Notes: a model not told the origin generated them from the sequence alone. A stretch of 64,000 nt of DNA from Clostridiales bacterium (GCA_012719035.1 JAAYBD010000004.1:1-64000); one strand, 5' to 3'. Shown: positions 45,026-54,616, counted from the first letter of the stretch. Made by a program: numbers and translations.

Positions 45026-45985
45026 TCAGTCGAAAAGTGAAGATATGGAAACTTCTTCATAAATGCGTGCAATCGCTTCGGAGAACAAAGCGTCTACGGA
45101 AAGATACTTAATCTTATCGCACTCTTTATTAGAGGGATAGGGAATAGTATCAAGAAGGACAAGCTCTTTGATACAGCTTTCGTTGATGCGGTCTATAGCC
45201 GGTCCCGAGAGAACACCGTGGCTTGCGCAGGCATATACTTCCTTTGCGCCGCCCATCTCTGTAAGCGCTTTTGCGGCACCGCAAAGGCTTCCCGCCGTGT
45301 CGACCATATCATCAAGCATGATGACACGTTTATCCCTTACATCGCCGATTATGTTCATTACCTCGGAACTGTTTGCTTTCTCGCGGCGTTTGTCAACTAT
45401 GGCGAGGTTAAGACCAAGCTTGTGGGAAAACTTTCTGGCTCTTGCAACGCTTCCCACATCGGGAGAAACAACGATACAGTCGCAGTTGCCGGGACCAAAC
45501 TTTTTGTTGTAATAATTTGCAAAGAGCGGGCTGCCCATTAAATTATCAACCGGAATATCAAAGAAGCCTTGGATTTGGGAAGCGTGGAGATCCATTGTCA
45601 GAACTCTGTCGGCGCCTGCTTCGGTTATCAAATTAGCAACGAGCTTTGCCGAGATGGGGTCGCGGCTCTTTGCTTTTCTGTCCTGACGTCCATAGCCGAA
45701 ATACGGCATTACGGCGGTAATGCGTCCTGCGGAGGCTCTGCGCATAGCATCGATCATGATGAGCATTTCCATCAGGTTGTTATTTACGGGGCCGCACGTT
45801 GACTGCACTATAAATACATCAGCTCCGCGGACAGGCTCATTGATTGATATAGAAATTTCTCCGTCGGAAAAAGCGGTCGCAACGGATTTGCCGATTTCTA
45901 TATTGAGTTTTTTACAAATCCCCTCTGCAAGTTTTGGATTAGAGTTTCCGGCAAAAACCTTTATCTCCTTGCCATGTGAAATCAC
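45026..45985 (-). CDS. prs: Ribose-phosphate pyrophosphokinase
   Basis: 319 residues from a GTG with GAGAGG upstream. Signatures are KVFAGNSNPKLAEGI, FSDGEISISINEPVRGADVFIVQST, MPYFGYGRQDRK, and the PRPP loop RVIMLDDMVDTAGSL. It makes PRPP for nucleotide, histidine and tryptophan synthesis. It is divergent from prfB. Confidence 0.96.
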   Translation of the reverse strand: MISHGKEIKVFAGNSNPKLAEGICKKLNIEIGKSVATAFSDGEISISINEPVRGADVFIVQSTCGPVNNNLMEMLIMIDAMRRASAGRITAVMPYFGYGRQDRKAKSRDPISAKLVANLITEAGADRVLTMDLHASQIQGFFDIPVDNLMGSPLFANYYNKKFGPGNCDCIVVSPDVGSVARARKFSHKLGLNLAIVDKRREKANSSEVMNIIGDVRDKRVIMLDDMVDTAGSLCGAAKALTEMGGAKEVYACASHGVLSGPAIDRINESCIKELVLLDTIPYPSNKECDKIKYLSVDALFSEAIARIYEEVSISSLFD

Positions 45986-46179
45986 TATAATCGTCCTCTC
46001 TTTTTGTTTTTTTATAATTTCCTGAAGCGGACATTATATCAGGCGCTGAAAGCGCCCTTAACTCGTCAGAAACATTATAACAAATCTTTATTATAAATAA
46101 AAGTCCAAAGACAAACATTTTGCGTGAATTTGGAAACCTTTTTATAATTTTCCGTATAAATATGATTATTTGAAATATA

Positions 46180-46208
46180 TTTACAATTTAAGAATTTTTG
46201 TATATACT
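46180..46208 (+). promoter_or_regulatory. Promoter of prfB
   Basis: TTTACA (46180-46185), 17 bases, TATACT (46203-46208). The start codon follows 30 bases later. Confidence 0.65.
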
Positions 46209-46238
46209 ATACGGGATATATTACAAGGGGAGCAATTT

Positions 46239-47348
46239 ATGCTTGAATTTGAAGAATACAAAGTAAAACTTAGCACTATTAAGCCGACACTTGATGATTT
46301 GGGAGTGGCGCTGAAGCTTTCGGAGGCAAAGCTTGAACTGAAAGACCTTGAAAACGAAACGGAAAAAGCAGGTTTTTGGGATGACATCGAAAACTCTCAG
46401 AAGGTTTTAAAACGCATGAAGCAGCTGAAGCAAAAGTGCGACAGATATAAAAAGCTGCAGAACACCTTCGATGACCTCTATACGATATGTGAGATGGCGC
46501 TTGAAGAAAACGATGAATCCATGCTTGAAGAGCTTGTAGCAGGTTTCGAAGCTTTTGAAAAGAAGCTTCAGGACGAGCGTCTTACGACCCTGCTGTCCGG
46601 CGAATACGATTCCTGCGGGGCTATTTTGTCATTCCATGCCGGTGCAGGCGGGACAGAGGCGCAGGACTGGGCTTCCATGCTGTACCGTATGTATACGCGG
46701 TGGGCAGAGCGACATGGCTTTACCTATAAGATTTTGGACTACCTTGACGGCGAGGAAGCGGGAATAAAAAGCGCCACTATTTCCATAGAAGGGGAGAACG
46801 CTTACGGATATCTTAAAAGCGAACACGGAATTCACCGTTTGGTCCGTATTTCTCCGTTTGACTCATCCGGACGCCGTCACACAAGTTTTGCCGCGGTCGA
46901 GGTAATGCCGCAGATAAGCGACGATTCCCAAATAGAAATACGCCCGGAGGATTTGAAGGTCGATACTTACCGCAGCTCGGGAGCGGGCGGTCAGCATGTC
47001 AATAAAACGGAGAGCGCCATACGTATAACCCATATTCCGTCGGGTGTGGTAGTGTCCTGCCAGACGGAACGAAGCCAGCACCAGAACCGGGAGTACGCTA
47101 TGAGTATGCTGCGTGCACGCCTTGCAGAAATTAAGGAACGAGAGCACCTCGAAAGAGTTGAGGATATCAAGGGCGTGCAGATGAAGATCGAATGGGGAAG
47201 CCAGATACGCTCATATGTATTTATGCCCTATACGCTTGCAAAGGATCACCGAACCAATTATGAAAACGGCAATATTAACGCCGTAATGGACGGCGATATC
47301 GACGGCTTCATCAATGCATTCCTTACCATGAACGCAGGAAAGCATTGA
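46239..47348 (+). CDS. prfB: Peptide chain release factor 2
   Basis: 369 residues from the ATG at 46239, with AAGGGGAGC upstream. It contains the SPF codon-recognition motif in RISPFDSSGRRHTSFA (specific for UGA) and the catalytic GGQ in SSGAGGQHVNKTESAIR. The reading frame is continuous through the region (about residues 20-30) where many bacteria carry an in-frame UGA and a programmed +1 frameshift, so this gene lacks that autoregulation. It stands alone between divergent prs and convergent hppA. Confidence 0.96.
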   Translation: MLEFEEYKVKLSTIKPTLDDLGVALKLSEAKLELKDLENETEKAGFWDDIENSQKVLKRMKQLKQKCDRYKKLQNTFDDLYTICEMALEENDESMLEELVAGFEAFEKKLQDERLTTLLSGEYDSCGAILSFHAGAGGTEAQDWASMLYRMYTRWAERHGFTYKILDYLDGEEAGIKSATISIEGENAYGYLKSEHGIHRLVRISPFDSSGRRHTSFAAVEVMPQISDDSQIEIRPEDLKVDTYRSSGAGGQHVNKTESAIRITHIPSGVVVSCQTERSQHQNREYAMSMLRARLAEIKEREHLERVEDIKGVQMKIEWGSQIRSYVFMPYTLAKDHRTNYENGNINAVMDGDIDGFINAFLTMNAGKH

Positions 47349-47368
47349 TGTGCTTATGTGTAAATTAT

Positions 47369-47406
47369 AAAAGGCAGATATCTTATTTAAGATATCTGCC
47401 TTTTTG
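47369..47406. terminator. Strong bidirectional terminator between prfB and hppA
   Basis: AAAAGGCAGATATCTT (47369-47384) pairs perfectly with AAGATATCTGCCTTTT (47389-47404) over a 4-base loop. A and T runs flank it on both sides. Confidence 0.9.
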
Positions 47407-47417
47407 TTATTAGTGAT

Positions 47418-49544
47418 TTAGAAAATGGAATATGCGACAACAAGTCCGCAGAAAACGATGGAAACGGTTGAGCAGAGCTTGATAAGAATGTTGAGACTGG
47501 GGCCGGAGGTATCCTTAAAAGGATCGCCTACGGTGTCGCCGATGACGGCTGCCTTGTGGCAATCACTGCCCTTGCCGCCGTGCTTGCCGCTTTCGATATA
47601 CTTCTTAGCGTTATCCCAAGCACCGCCTGCGTTTGCCATATATACCGCCATTACAAATCCGGTAACAGTGGTGCCGGCAAGAAGTCCGACAACGCCTTCG
47701 ACTCCGAGAACCAGACCGGTAACTATAGGTACAATAACAGCAAGAAGCGAGGGTTCTATCATCTCTCTAAGAGCGCCTTTTGTGCAGAGGTCGACACAGC
47801 GCTCGTAGTCGGGGCTTCCTTCGCCGGTCATGATGCCCTTTATTTCGCGGAACTGACGGCGAACTTCAACAACGATGCTCTCTGCTGCACGCTGAACTGC
47901 GCTCATTGTGAGGGCGCTGAACACGAAAACAAGCATAGCGCCGATGAAAAGTCCGGTGAGAACGGCGGGGTTTGTTACTGTAAGATCAAGAGTATAGGGA
48001 TTAGCACTGCCTGCAATCTCAGTTTTTGCAATGTCAATGTAGGAAACAAGCAGGGCAAGAGCTGTAAGAGCAGCCGAACCGATTGCAAAGCCTTTGCCGG
48101 TTGCGGCTGTTGTGTTGCCAAGACTGTCGAGGGCATCAGTGCGCTCGCGAACTTCTTCGGGAAGTCCTGACATTTCAGCAATTCCGCCAGCGTTGTCTGC
48201 TACGGGACCATATGCGTCGGTTGCAAGAGTGATGCCGAGGGTAGAAAGCATACCGACTGCAGCTATACCGATGCCGTAAAGACCGCGGCTGAAGAATTCC
48301 ACATAATTTTCAGAGCCGGTAACAAGAGTACCGCCGGCTGAGAGGAAGCTGACTATAACAGCAATGCCGACTATAAGGACGGGAGCTATAGTTGACTTGA
48401 GACCGAGAGAAATGCCGCCGATTATAACAGTTGCAGCGCCGGTTTCAGATGCATCAGCAAGTTCCTGAGTCGGTTTGTAGGTATCCGATGTGAAATATTC
48501 GGTGAAATAACCAATCAGGCATCCGCCTGCAAGACCGCTGAAAATAGCGATGAGGATTCCCCACCAGTTGGCTCCGTCTACATCTTTCATGATATAGTAG
48601 GAGAGAGGAGCAGCCGCGATGGCTGCAAGTCCTGCTGCGATATAGGTTCCTCTGCGGAGAGTTGAGAGAAGTTCTTTCTGGGAAGCCTTTTCTCCGGTGC
48701 GGATGAAAAATGTGCCGATAACCGAGCAGATAATGCCGGCAACTGCAATTGCAACAGAAAGGAACATACCGTTCCAGCCGTAGCCTGCAGAAGCACCGAT
48801 TGCGAATGTAGCAAGGATGGAGCCTACATAGCTCTCGTAAAGGTCTGCGCCCATGCCTGCAACGTCGCCTACGTTGTCGCCTACGTTATCAGCTATTGTT
48901 GCAGGGTTGCGGGGGTCATCTTCGGGGATGCCGGCTTCAACCTTGCCGACAAGGTCGGCGCCGACATCGGCAGCCTTGGTGAAGATACCGCCGCCGACAC
49001 GCGCAAACAGGGCAGCAGCAGAAGCACCCATTCCGAACATAACCATGGTTGTAGCAATCTCGTTTGCGTCACAGTGGAAGCCATAGCGAAGAATTGTAAA
49101 CCATAAGGTGATGTCAAGTATTCCGAGTCCGACTACGGTGAAGCCCATAACAGCGCCGGATGAGAAAGCGACCTTTAATCCCTGATTAAGGCTTTCGCTT
49201 GCCGCGTTAGCTGTACGTGCGTTTGCGGAAGTTGCAATTTTCATGCCGAAAAATCCGGCAAGGCAGGAATAAATTCCGCCTGTGACGAATGCGAAAGGCA
49301 CGAATTTCGATACTAATTCATAGTAAGCAAGAACACCAAGGATAAGCGCCATGATGGCAAAGAAAATTGCTACTGATTTGTATTGACGTTTAAGGTACGC
49401 GTTTGCACCGCTTCGTATAGCAGCGGCGATTTTTTGCATGGTCTCGTTTCCTTCGGAGAACTTCAAGACCTTGCGGCTCTGAACAAAGGCATACAGCAGG
49501 GCAATGAATGCTCCTACGAAGCCTATCCAGAAGAACTGTTGCAT
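47418..49544 (-). CDS. hppA: Membrane-bound ion-pumping pyrophosphatase
   Basis: 708 residues with about 16 membrane helices. The substrate-binding motifs are DVGADLVGKVEAGIPEDDPRNPA and IADNVGDNVGDVAGMGADLYES (near residues 190-235). The second acidic site reads DTVGDPFKDTSGPSLNILIKL near the C-terminus. In the segment GNTTAATGKGF the alanine (where K+-independent enzymes have lysine) marks the K+-dependent branch, whose members pump Na+ or H+. It recovers pyrophosphate energy as an ion gradient, and AGCS-type sodium symporters could use it. A promoter lies at 49614-49642. Confidence 0.95.
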   Translation of the reverse strand: MQQFFWIGFVGAFIALLYAFVQSRKVLKFSEGNETMQKIAAAIRSGANAYLKRQYKSVAIFFAIMALILGVLAYYELVSKFVPFAFVTGGIYSCLAGFFGMKIATSANARTANAASESLNQGLKVAFSSGAVMGFTVVGLGILDITLWFTILRYGFHCDANEIATTMVMFGMGASAAALFARVGGGIFTKAADVGADLVGKVEAGIPEDDPRNPATIADNVGDNVGDVAGMGADLYESYVGSILATFAIGASAGYGWNGMFLSVAIAVAGIICSVIGTFFIRTGEKASQKELLSTLRRGTYIAAGLAAIAAAPLSYYIMKDVDGANWWGILIAIFSGLAGGCLIGYFTEYFTSDTYKPTQELADASETGAATVIIGGISLGLKSTIAPVLIVGIAVIVSFLSAGGTLVTGSENYVEFFSRGLYGIGIAAVGMLSTLGITLATDAYGPVADNAGGIAEMSGLPEEVRERTDALDSLGNTTAATGKGFAIGSAALTALALLVSYIDIAKTEIAGSANPYTLDLTVTNPAVLTGLFIGAMLVFVFSALTMSAVQRAAESIVVEVRRQFREIKGIMTGEGSPDYERCVDLCTKGALREMIEPSLLAVIVPIVTGLVLGVEGVVGLLAGTTVTGFVMAVYMANAGGAWDNAKKYIESGKHGGKGSDCHKAAVIGDTVGDPFKDTSGPSLNILIKLCSTVSIVFCGLVVAYSIF

Positions 49545-49613
49545 AATTTCACTCCTCTTAGAATTTTCCTCTTATGAGCATTTTTTAAAAAGCTCTTTAC
49601 TCAACAATTATCT

Positions 49614-49642
49614 ATAATAAACCATACGGACATAAAATTCAA
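49614..49642 (-). promoter_or_regulatory. Promoter of hppA
   Basis: On the minus strand: TTGAAT (49642-49637), 17 bases, TATTAT (49619-49614), about 70 bases before the hppA start. Confidence 0.55.
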
Positions 49643-49769
49643 ATGTTTATTTCAAAAATAAGCAAAATATTTGCATACTTTTCCTATAAGTATTTTAGCA
49701 TTTTGACCAATCTACATATATAATAAACATTCTTGCCGCAGAGAGGAGAATTTCACTTCGCTGTTTAGC

Positions 49770-49798
49770 TTGAAGGAATTACCGCCATGTGCTATACT
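49770..49798 (+). promoter_or_regulatory. Promoter of rmlA
   Basis: TTGAAG (49770-49775), 17 bases, TATACT (49793-49798), followed by the ribosome site GGAGGT at 49824. Confidence 0.65.
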
Positions 49799-49833
49799 CG
49801 GACAGTGCACAGCAGTACATTACGGAGGTTAAA

Positions 49834-50706
49834 ATGAAAGGTATTATTCTTGCCGCGGGAAAAGGGACCCGTCTTTATCCTATTACTCATTCTGTCTGCA
49901 AACCGCTTTTGCCGGTCTATGATAAGCCGATGATATATTATCCGATATCAATACTTCTTGAAATGGGGATAACGGATATCCTAATTATAGTTCCGCCGGA
50001 TGAGCAGGAGCAGTTTGAGCATCTCCTTGGCAACGGAGACAGCTTCGGAGCAAACATAACTTATACAAAGCAATATGAAAGACGCGGGATTGCGGATGCT
50101 TTTATTCTGGGTGAGGACTTCATCGGGGAAGACAGGGTCTGCCTTGCGCTCGGCGACAATATTTTTTTTGGAAGCAATCTGCGGGAAAAACTGATGACCG
50201 CGAAAAACAGCAAATCTGGTGCGACGGTTTTCGGCTGCTATATGGACGACCCAAGACCTTTTGGTGTAGTGGAGTTCGACGGCGATGGAAAAGTTATCAG
50301 CATTGAGGAAAAGCCGGAAAACCCGAAGTCAAACTATATTGTACCCGGTCTGTATTTCTACGATAACAGAGTAGTGGAAATAGCGAAAACGGTCAAACCA
50401 TCTGCAAGAGGCGAGCTTGAGATTACATCCGTCAACAACGCATATCTAAATATGGGCGAACTTCACATAGTCCCGCTCGACAAGGATATAACATGGTTTG
50501 ATACAGGCAACTCCAATACCTTGCTTGACGCCGCCTGTGCGATCAGGAACTATAAGGACAGCACAGGAACGCAGATCGGATGCCTTGAGGAAACCGCATA
50601 TAAAAACGGTATGATTACACATGAAAAGCTTTTGTCAGTAGCAGAATCTATAAAAATGTCTGATTACGGCGAATACTTAATGGGCTTTGCAATGGCAAAC
50701 AGATAA
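49834..50706 (+). CDS. rfbA: Glucose-1-phosphate thymidylyltransferase
   Basis: 290 residues from the ATG at 49834. The nucleotidyltransferase loop MKGIILAAGKGTRLYPIT and KPLLPVYDKPMIYYP are followed by LGDNIFFGSNL and the RmlA-specific GLYFYDNRVVEIAKTVKPSARGELEI. The C-terminus has WFDTGNSNTLLDA. It makes dTDP-glucose for rhamnose or other deoxysugars. The partner rmlB, C and D genes are not in the window; the gene is monocistronic with its own promoter and terminator. Confidence 0.94.
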   Translation: MKGIILAAGKGTRLYPITHSVCKPLLPVYDKPMIYYPISILLEMGITDILIIVPPDEQEQFEHLLGNGDSFGANITYTKQYERRGIADAFILGEDFIGEDRVCLALGDNIFFGSNLREKLMTAKNSKSGATVFGCYMDDPRPFGVVEFDGDGKVISIEEKPENPKSNYIVPGLYFYDNRVVEIAKTVKPSARGELEITSVNNAYLNMGELHIVPLDKDITWFDTGNSNTLLDAACAIRNYKDSTGTQIGCLEETAYKNGMITHEKLLSVAESIKMSDYGEYLMGFAMANR

Positions 50707-50731
50707 AATAAATATACCGCTAAAAGCGGAT

Positions 50732-50761
50732 AAAAGCACGGAGATTTATCTCCGTGCTTTT
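50732..50761. terminator. Bidirectional terminator after rfbA
   Basis: AAAAGCACGGAGA (50732-50744) pairs perfectly with TCTCCGTGCTTTT (50749-50761) over TTTA. It serves rfbA (plus) and possibly the GntR gene (minus). Confidence 0.85.
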
Positions 50762-50870
50762 ACAATATAAATAATAGAAACCTATTTTATTGTCTATGCA
50801 GGCAGGAAACGGACAAGAACGGTTTTTCAGCGTATAGTTTTCCGCCTCACATCTCAGAGTACGCAGATAT

Positions 50871-51575
50871 TCATCTATATATCGTAGTGCCCCCGGAAAT
50901 GGTTTCATCTATTGAGCGGGAGATAACTTCTTTCGCGGAATCCAGATCACGAGCCCTTATTGCAATGCAAAGCGCATTGGTGCGCCGGCGCATACTCTCA
51001 AATCCGTGCAGCCTGAAAAATCTTTCAAACAGCGTTGTGTTGGGAGCTTTGAAAGAATAGAATATTAAAGGCAGGAGTGTGTTGCCCGAAAATATGCATA
51101 GAAGATGGTCAAATTCAAAAACAATTTCCGCTGCGCGGGTACAGTCATTGGCTTTATCGAGCTGTGCGGAGCATGTGAAAAGCTGCTTTATCTCGTCATC
51201 GGTTATTCTGGTAACGGCAAGCTCAAGCGCAAGTGCAGTCAGAACCTTACGTATTTGCAATATAGATAGTATATCGGCATCGGGAAGACTGCCCCCGTTG
51301 AATTTCATAATTGAAATGAGCGTGTCAAGTTTTCCCTTTTTACGGTAATCAGCAACATAGGTGCCGCTTCTTGGGACGATTTCCAAAAAGCCCTTGTCCG
51401 CTATTTCAGTCAGCCCCGCGTTAACTACGCTTCTGCTTATTTGCATTGACTCGGCAAGCTCGCGTTCCGAAGGGAGTTTTTCCCCAATCGATAGCTTCCC
51501 TGACAAGATCATATTTTCAAGCTGTTCAATAAAAAGTTCTTTTAAAGTCGGTGCGCTAAGTTTAGAAAATTCCAT
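50871..51575 (-). CDS. GntR/FadR-family transcriptional regulator
   Basis: 234 residues. The N-terminal winged helix (about 10-75) contains LSIGEKLPSERELAESMQISRSVVNAGLTEIADKGFLEIVPRSGTYV. A C-terminal all-helical FCD domain (about 95-225) binds the ligand in FadR-subfamily proteins, and several of its metal/acid-binding positions (FEFDHLL and a distal histidine) are present. It is divergent from the Fe-S flavoprotein gene. A perfect TGGTNNNACCA operator lies 23 bases upstream of its start, so autoregulation and control of the divergent operon are likely. The ribosome site is weak. Confidence 0.88.
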   Translation of the reverse strand: MEFSKLSAPTLKELFIEQLENMILSGKLSIGEKLPSERELAESMQISRSVVNAGLTEIADKGFLEIVPRSGTYVADYRKKGKLDTLISIMKFNGGSLPDADILSILQIRKVLTALALELAVTRITDDEIKQLFTCSAQLDKANDCTRAAEIVFEFDHLLCIFSGNTLLPLIFYSFKAPNTTLFERFFRLHGFESMRRRTNALCIAIRARDLDSAKEVISRSIDETISGGTTIYR

Positions 51576-51597
51576 TAAATCATCGCCTTTCTACTCT

Positions 51598-51610
51598 GTG
51601 GTTCAACCAC
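51598..51610. promoter_or_regulatory. FadR-type operator
   Basis: GTGGTTCAACCAC is a perfect palindrome around the FadR-subfamily consensus TGGTNNNACCA. It sits between the regulator's start (51575) and the divergent promoter (51693), close to the regulator's own leader. Confidence 0.7.
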
Positions 51611-51692
51611 GTGCCAGATGTATATTATATCATAACGAAAAGCCATATTGCAAGCAAATTTGCTAAAATTATAACGGAAATTATAAGTTTTG

Positions 51693-51733
51693 TTGACACC
51701 CGGGGGAGGGCATGGTATTCTATATTCAGAATA
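51693..51733 (+). promoter_or_regulatory. Promoter with palindrome over the -10 of the Fe-S flavoprotein operon
   Basis: TTGACA (51693-51698), 17 bases, TATTCT (51716-51721). The -10 is one arm of TATTCTATATTCAGAATA (51716-51733), a perfect dyad with 6-base arms and centre. This differs from the FadR-type site, so a second regulator may act here. The leader to the start codon at 51896 is about 165 bases; I see no recognisable riboswitch in it. Confidence 0.6.
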
Positions 51734-51895
51734 ATTGGAGCAACCAGCGGCACATTTTTATTATGCAAAGTTGCTTATTCCGAGAATGTAAGTTTTAATT
51801 TTAACGAATGGAACCGTCAGTGTGTAAAACAAACGGAAAAGAGAGAAACTTAGACCCTTAATCTTAGAACAAAAAATGAAGAGAGGTAAAGTGAT

Positions 51896-54592
51896 ATGGA
51901 GCACAAGGAAAAGGTTCTGATGTTTGCCAACAAAGTCGGCAACAAAAAGAACGGCGCAAAGTCCGGCATGGCTGCGTCCTATACATGGGATGACCCCGAA
52001 TACAAAATTCTGGAACCGGTTGTTACTGATGAAATGGCCGAGGTTGCTTTGGGAATGGATTTCCGCGTCCGCAAGAATGCCGAGGAAATAGCAAAGGCCT
52101 GCGGAAAAGACCTCGAAACTACGAAACGCTGTCTGTATGAGCTTGCTGATGCAGGCGTTTGCTTTGTCAATAACATTGACGGTGTGGACGTGTTCTGGTA
52201 TGACTCATGGATTCCCGGCATTATGGAAATGATGGTAAACCATCCAACAAACCCATATAAATATCCTCAGATCGCTGAGGCATTTGAAGCATACGGCAGA
52301 ATTCGCGGACCGAAGTCATCAGGTGCGTTTCCTGTCGGCGTTGGTCTTATGCGCGTTATTCCGGTTGAAAAAGCTATCGACGGCAATTCACGTGCCTGTT
52401 CTTATGAAGAAATTTCAAAATATCTTGATGAGGCACACAAGTTTTCAGTTTCTAACTGCTCCTGCCGTACATCGAGAGAGATTTTAGGCGAAGGCTGCGG
52501 TCACCTGAAAGAGGATATGTGCATACAGCTTGATCACGCGGCGGAATATTATATCCGCACAGGACGCGGACGCGAGATAACACGTGAAGAAGCGTATGAA
52601 ATCATAAAAAGGGCAGAAGAAAACGGTCTTATGCACCAGATACCCAATACCGATGGTTCCGGTAAGACACATGCTATCTGCAACTGCTGCGGCTGCAGCT
52701 GCTATGCCCTGCGCACAAGCACAATGTTCAAGAACAACGATATGTCCCGTTCAAACTATGTCGCCAGAGTTGACAAGGAAAAGTGCGTTGCCTGCGGTCA
52801 GTGCGTTGAAAACTGCCCCACAAACGCCATCCGCCTCGGTCAGAAGCTCTGCGCAAAGACACCTGTTGTAACAGACATCACCACAAAGGTCACTCCGCGT
52901 GACTATAAATGGACAGAAGATAAATGGGATAAAGATTACCGCGTAAACCGCAAAAATGTTGTTGATACAGGTACTTCCCCGTGTAAAACAACCTGTCCTG
53001 CACATATTGCCGTTCAGGGATACATAAGACTCGCTGCTCAGGGAAAATATAGAGAAGCGCTTGATCTTATAAAGAAAGAAAACCCGTTCCCCGCGGTCTG
53101 CGGACGCATCTGCCCCCATGCCTGTGAATCCGAATGTACACGAGGCGAAATCGACCAGCCGATCGCAATTGACGAAATCAAGAAGTTTATTGCCGATCAG
53201 GAACTCAGATCCGATGTCCGCTTTGTTCCGAAAAAGCGCCACGACTACAGCGACAAGAAGATCGCTATTGTCGGTGCAGGTCCTGCGGGTCTGTCTTGCG
53301 CTTATTTCCTTGCTCTTGACGGTTATTCTGTTACCGTATTTGAAAAGCAGGAAAAGCTTGGCGGTATGCTGACTCTTGGAATTCCCTCCTTCCGTCTTGA
53401 AAAGGACGTTGTCAATGCCGAAATTGATATTCTCCGCGAATTGGGCGTTGAATTCAAGACAGGCGTTGAGGTAGGAAAAGATGTTACACTTGACGAACTG
53501 CGTGCCAAGGGGTACAAGGGCTTCTATCTCGCAATCGGAGCACAGGCCGGACGCAAGCTCGGCATTGAGGGTGAGGATGCGAAAGGCGTTATTGCCGGCG
53601 TTGATTTCCTGCGCGATGTCAATCTTGGCAAGGATGCAAAACTTTCCGGTAAAGTCGTTGTCATAGGCGGCGGAAATGTTGCAATAGACGTAGCAAGAAC
53701 CGCAGTACGTGAAAATGCGGAGACAGTCAATATGTACTGCCTTGAGAGCGCAAGCGAAATGCCTGCTCTTCCGGATGAAATTGAAGAAGCAAATGCTGAA
53801 AATATAAACATCAACAACGGATGGGGTCCGAAGCGCATATTAGTGGCGGACGGCAAGGTCACCGGAGTTGAGTTCAGAAAGTGCATATCCGTATTTGAAA
53901 ACGGCAAATTTGCTCCGAAATACGATGATAACAACGTCATTACAGTTCCTGCTGATTATGTTCTCCTCTCGGTCGGACAGTCCATCGATTGGGGCAAGCT
54001 CCTTGAGGGCAGCAAGGTTGAACTTGGACGCGGAAATGCAGCAGTTGCGGATGGATTTACCTATCAGACCGCGCAGCCGGATGTTTTCGTCGGAGGCGAC
54101 GTTTTCACCGGACCGAAGTTTGCTATCGATGCCATTGCAGCCGGTAAGCAGGGTGCTGTTTCACTCCACCGTTTTGTACAGCCCGGTCAGGATCTTCGCT
54201 ACGGCAGAGACCGCAGAGAATATTGCTCACTCGACAAGAGCAGCCTTATCATCAGCGGATTCGATAACACACCCCGTCAGTCTGCAGGTCACAATCATGA
54301 GAGCAGCAAGTCCTTCAAGGATACTCGCCTGACCTTCACAGAAGAGCAGATGAAGAAAGAAACCGAACGCTGCCTCGGATGCGGAGCCGCAATTGTTGAC
54401 GAATACACCTGCGTCGGCTGCGGTCAGTGCACAACAAAGTGCAAGTTTGATGCTATCCACCTTGAGAGAATTTATGATGGCGAGGGCGTATCATTTGAAA
54501 AAATGAAGCCTGTTGTTCTTAAAACTATGCTCAAGCGCGAGGGTAAAATCGCAGTGAGAAAGGTAAAGGATGCTTTTTCAAAGAAAGATTAG
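51896..54592 (+). CDS. Multidomain Fe-S flavoprotein oxidoreductase (GltD/NfnB-like)
   Basis: 898 residues. Residues about 1-280 are a cysteine-bearing domain (NCSCRTSREILGEGCG, then AICNCCGCSCYAL) found in anaerobes. A 4Fe-4S ferredoxin motif follows (CVACGQCVENCPTNAI, near 300). Next is a GltD-type N-terminal cluster domain (CPAHIAVQGYIRLAAQGKY, CGRICPHACESECTR), then an FAD site VGAGPAGLSCAYFLAL near 460 and an NAD(P) site IGGGNVAIDVART near 590. The C-terminus has CLGCGAAI and CVGCGQCTTKCKFDAI. It should pass electrons between NAD(P)H and ferredoxin-like centres. The substrate is unknown. It is coupled to a HypA-like gene 24 bases downstream. AGAGAGG precedes the ATG. Confidence 0.88.
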   Translation: MEHKEKVLMFANKVGNKKNGAKSGMAASYTWDDPEYKILEPVVTDEMAEVALGMDFRVRKNAEEIAKACGKDLETTKRCLYELADAGVCFVNNIDGVDVFWYDSWIPGIMEMMVNHPTNPYKYPQIAEAFEAYGRIRGPKSSGAFPVGVGLMRVIPVEKAIDGNSRACSYEEISKYLDEAHKFSVSNCSCRTSREILGEGCGHLKEDMCIQLDHAAEYYIRTGRGREITREEAYEIIKRAEENGLMHQIPNTDGSGKTHAICNCCGCSCYALRTSTMFKNNDMSRSNYVARVDKEKCVACGQCVENCPTNAIRLGQKLCAKTPVVTDITTKVTPRDYKWTEDKWDKDYRVNRKNVVDTGTSPCKTTCPAHIAVQGYIRLAAQGKYREALDLIKKENPFPAVCGRICPHACESECTRGEIDQPIAIDEIKKFIADQELRSDVRFVPKKRHDYSDKKIAIVGAGPAGLSCAYFLALDGYSVTVFEKQEKLGGMLTLGIPSFRLEKDVVNAEIDILRELGVEFKTGVEVGKDVTLDELRAKGYKGFYLAIGAQAGRKLGIEGEDAKGVIAGVDFLRDVNLGKDAKLSGKVVVIGGGNVAIDVARTAVRENAETVNMYCLESASEMPALPDEIEEANAENININNGWGPKRILVADGKVTGVEFRKCISVFENGKFAPKYDDNNVITVPADYVLLSVGQSIDWGKLLEGSKVELGRGNAAVADGFTYQTAQPDVFVGGDVFTGPKFAIDAIAAGKQGAVSLHRFVQPGQDLRYGRDRREYCSLDKSSLIISGFDNTPRQSAGHNHESSKSFKDTRLTFTEEQMKKETERCLGCGAAIVDEYTCVGCGQCTTKCKFDAIHLERIYDGEGVSFEKMKPVVLKTMLKREGKIAVRKVKDAFSKKD

Positions 54593-54616
54593 AATAATTT
54601 AAGGCAGGTATAATCT

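Noticed and set aside
50720..50908. Small minus-strand frame between rfbA and the GntR gene
   Set aside because: It overlaps a strong terminator hairpin and the end of the regulator gene, and shows no family features.
51596..51620. tRNA T-arm-like sequence GGTTCAACC
   Set aside because: No acceptor or anticodon stems surround it; it is part of a perfect FadR-type operator palindrome.
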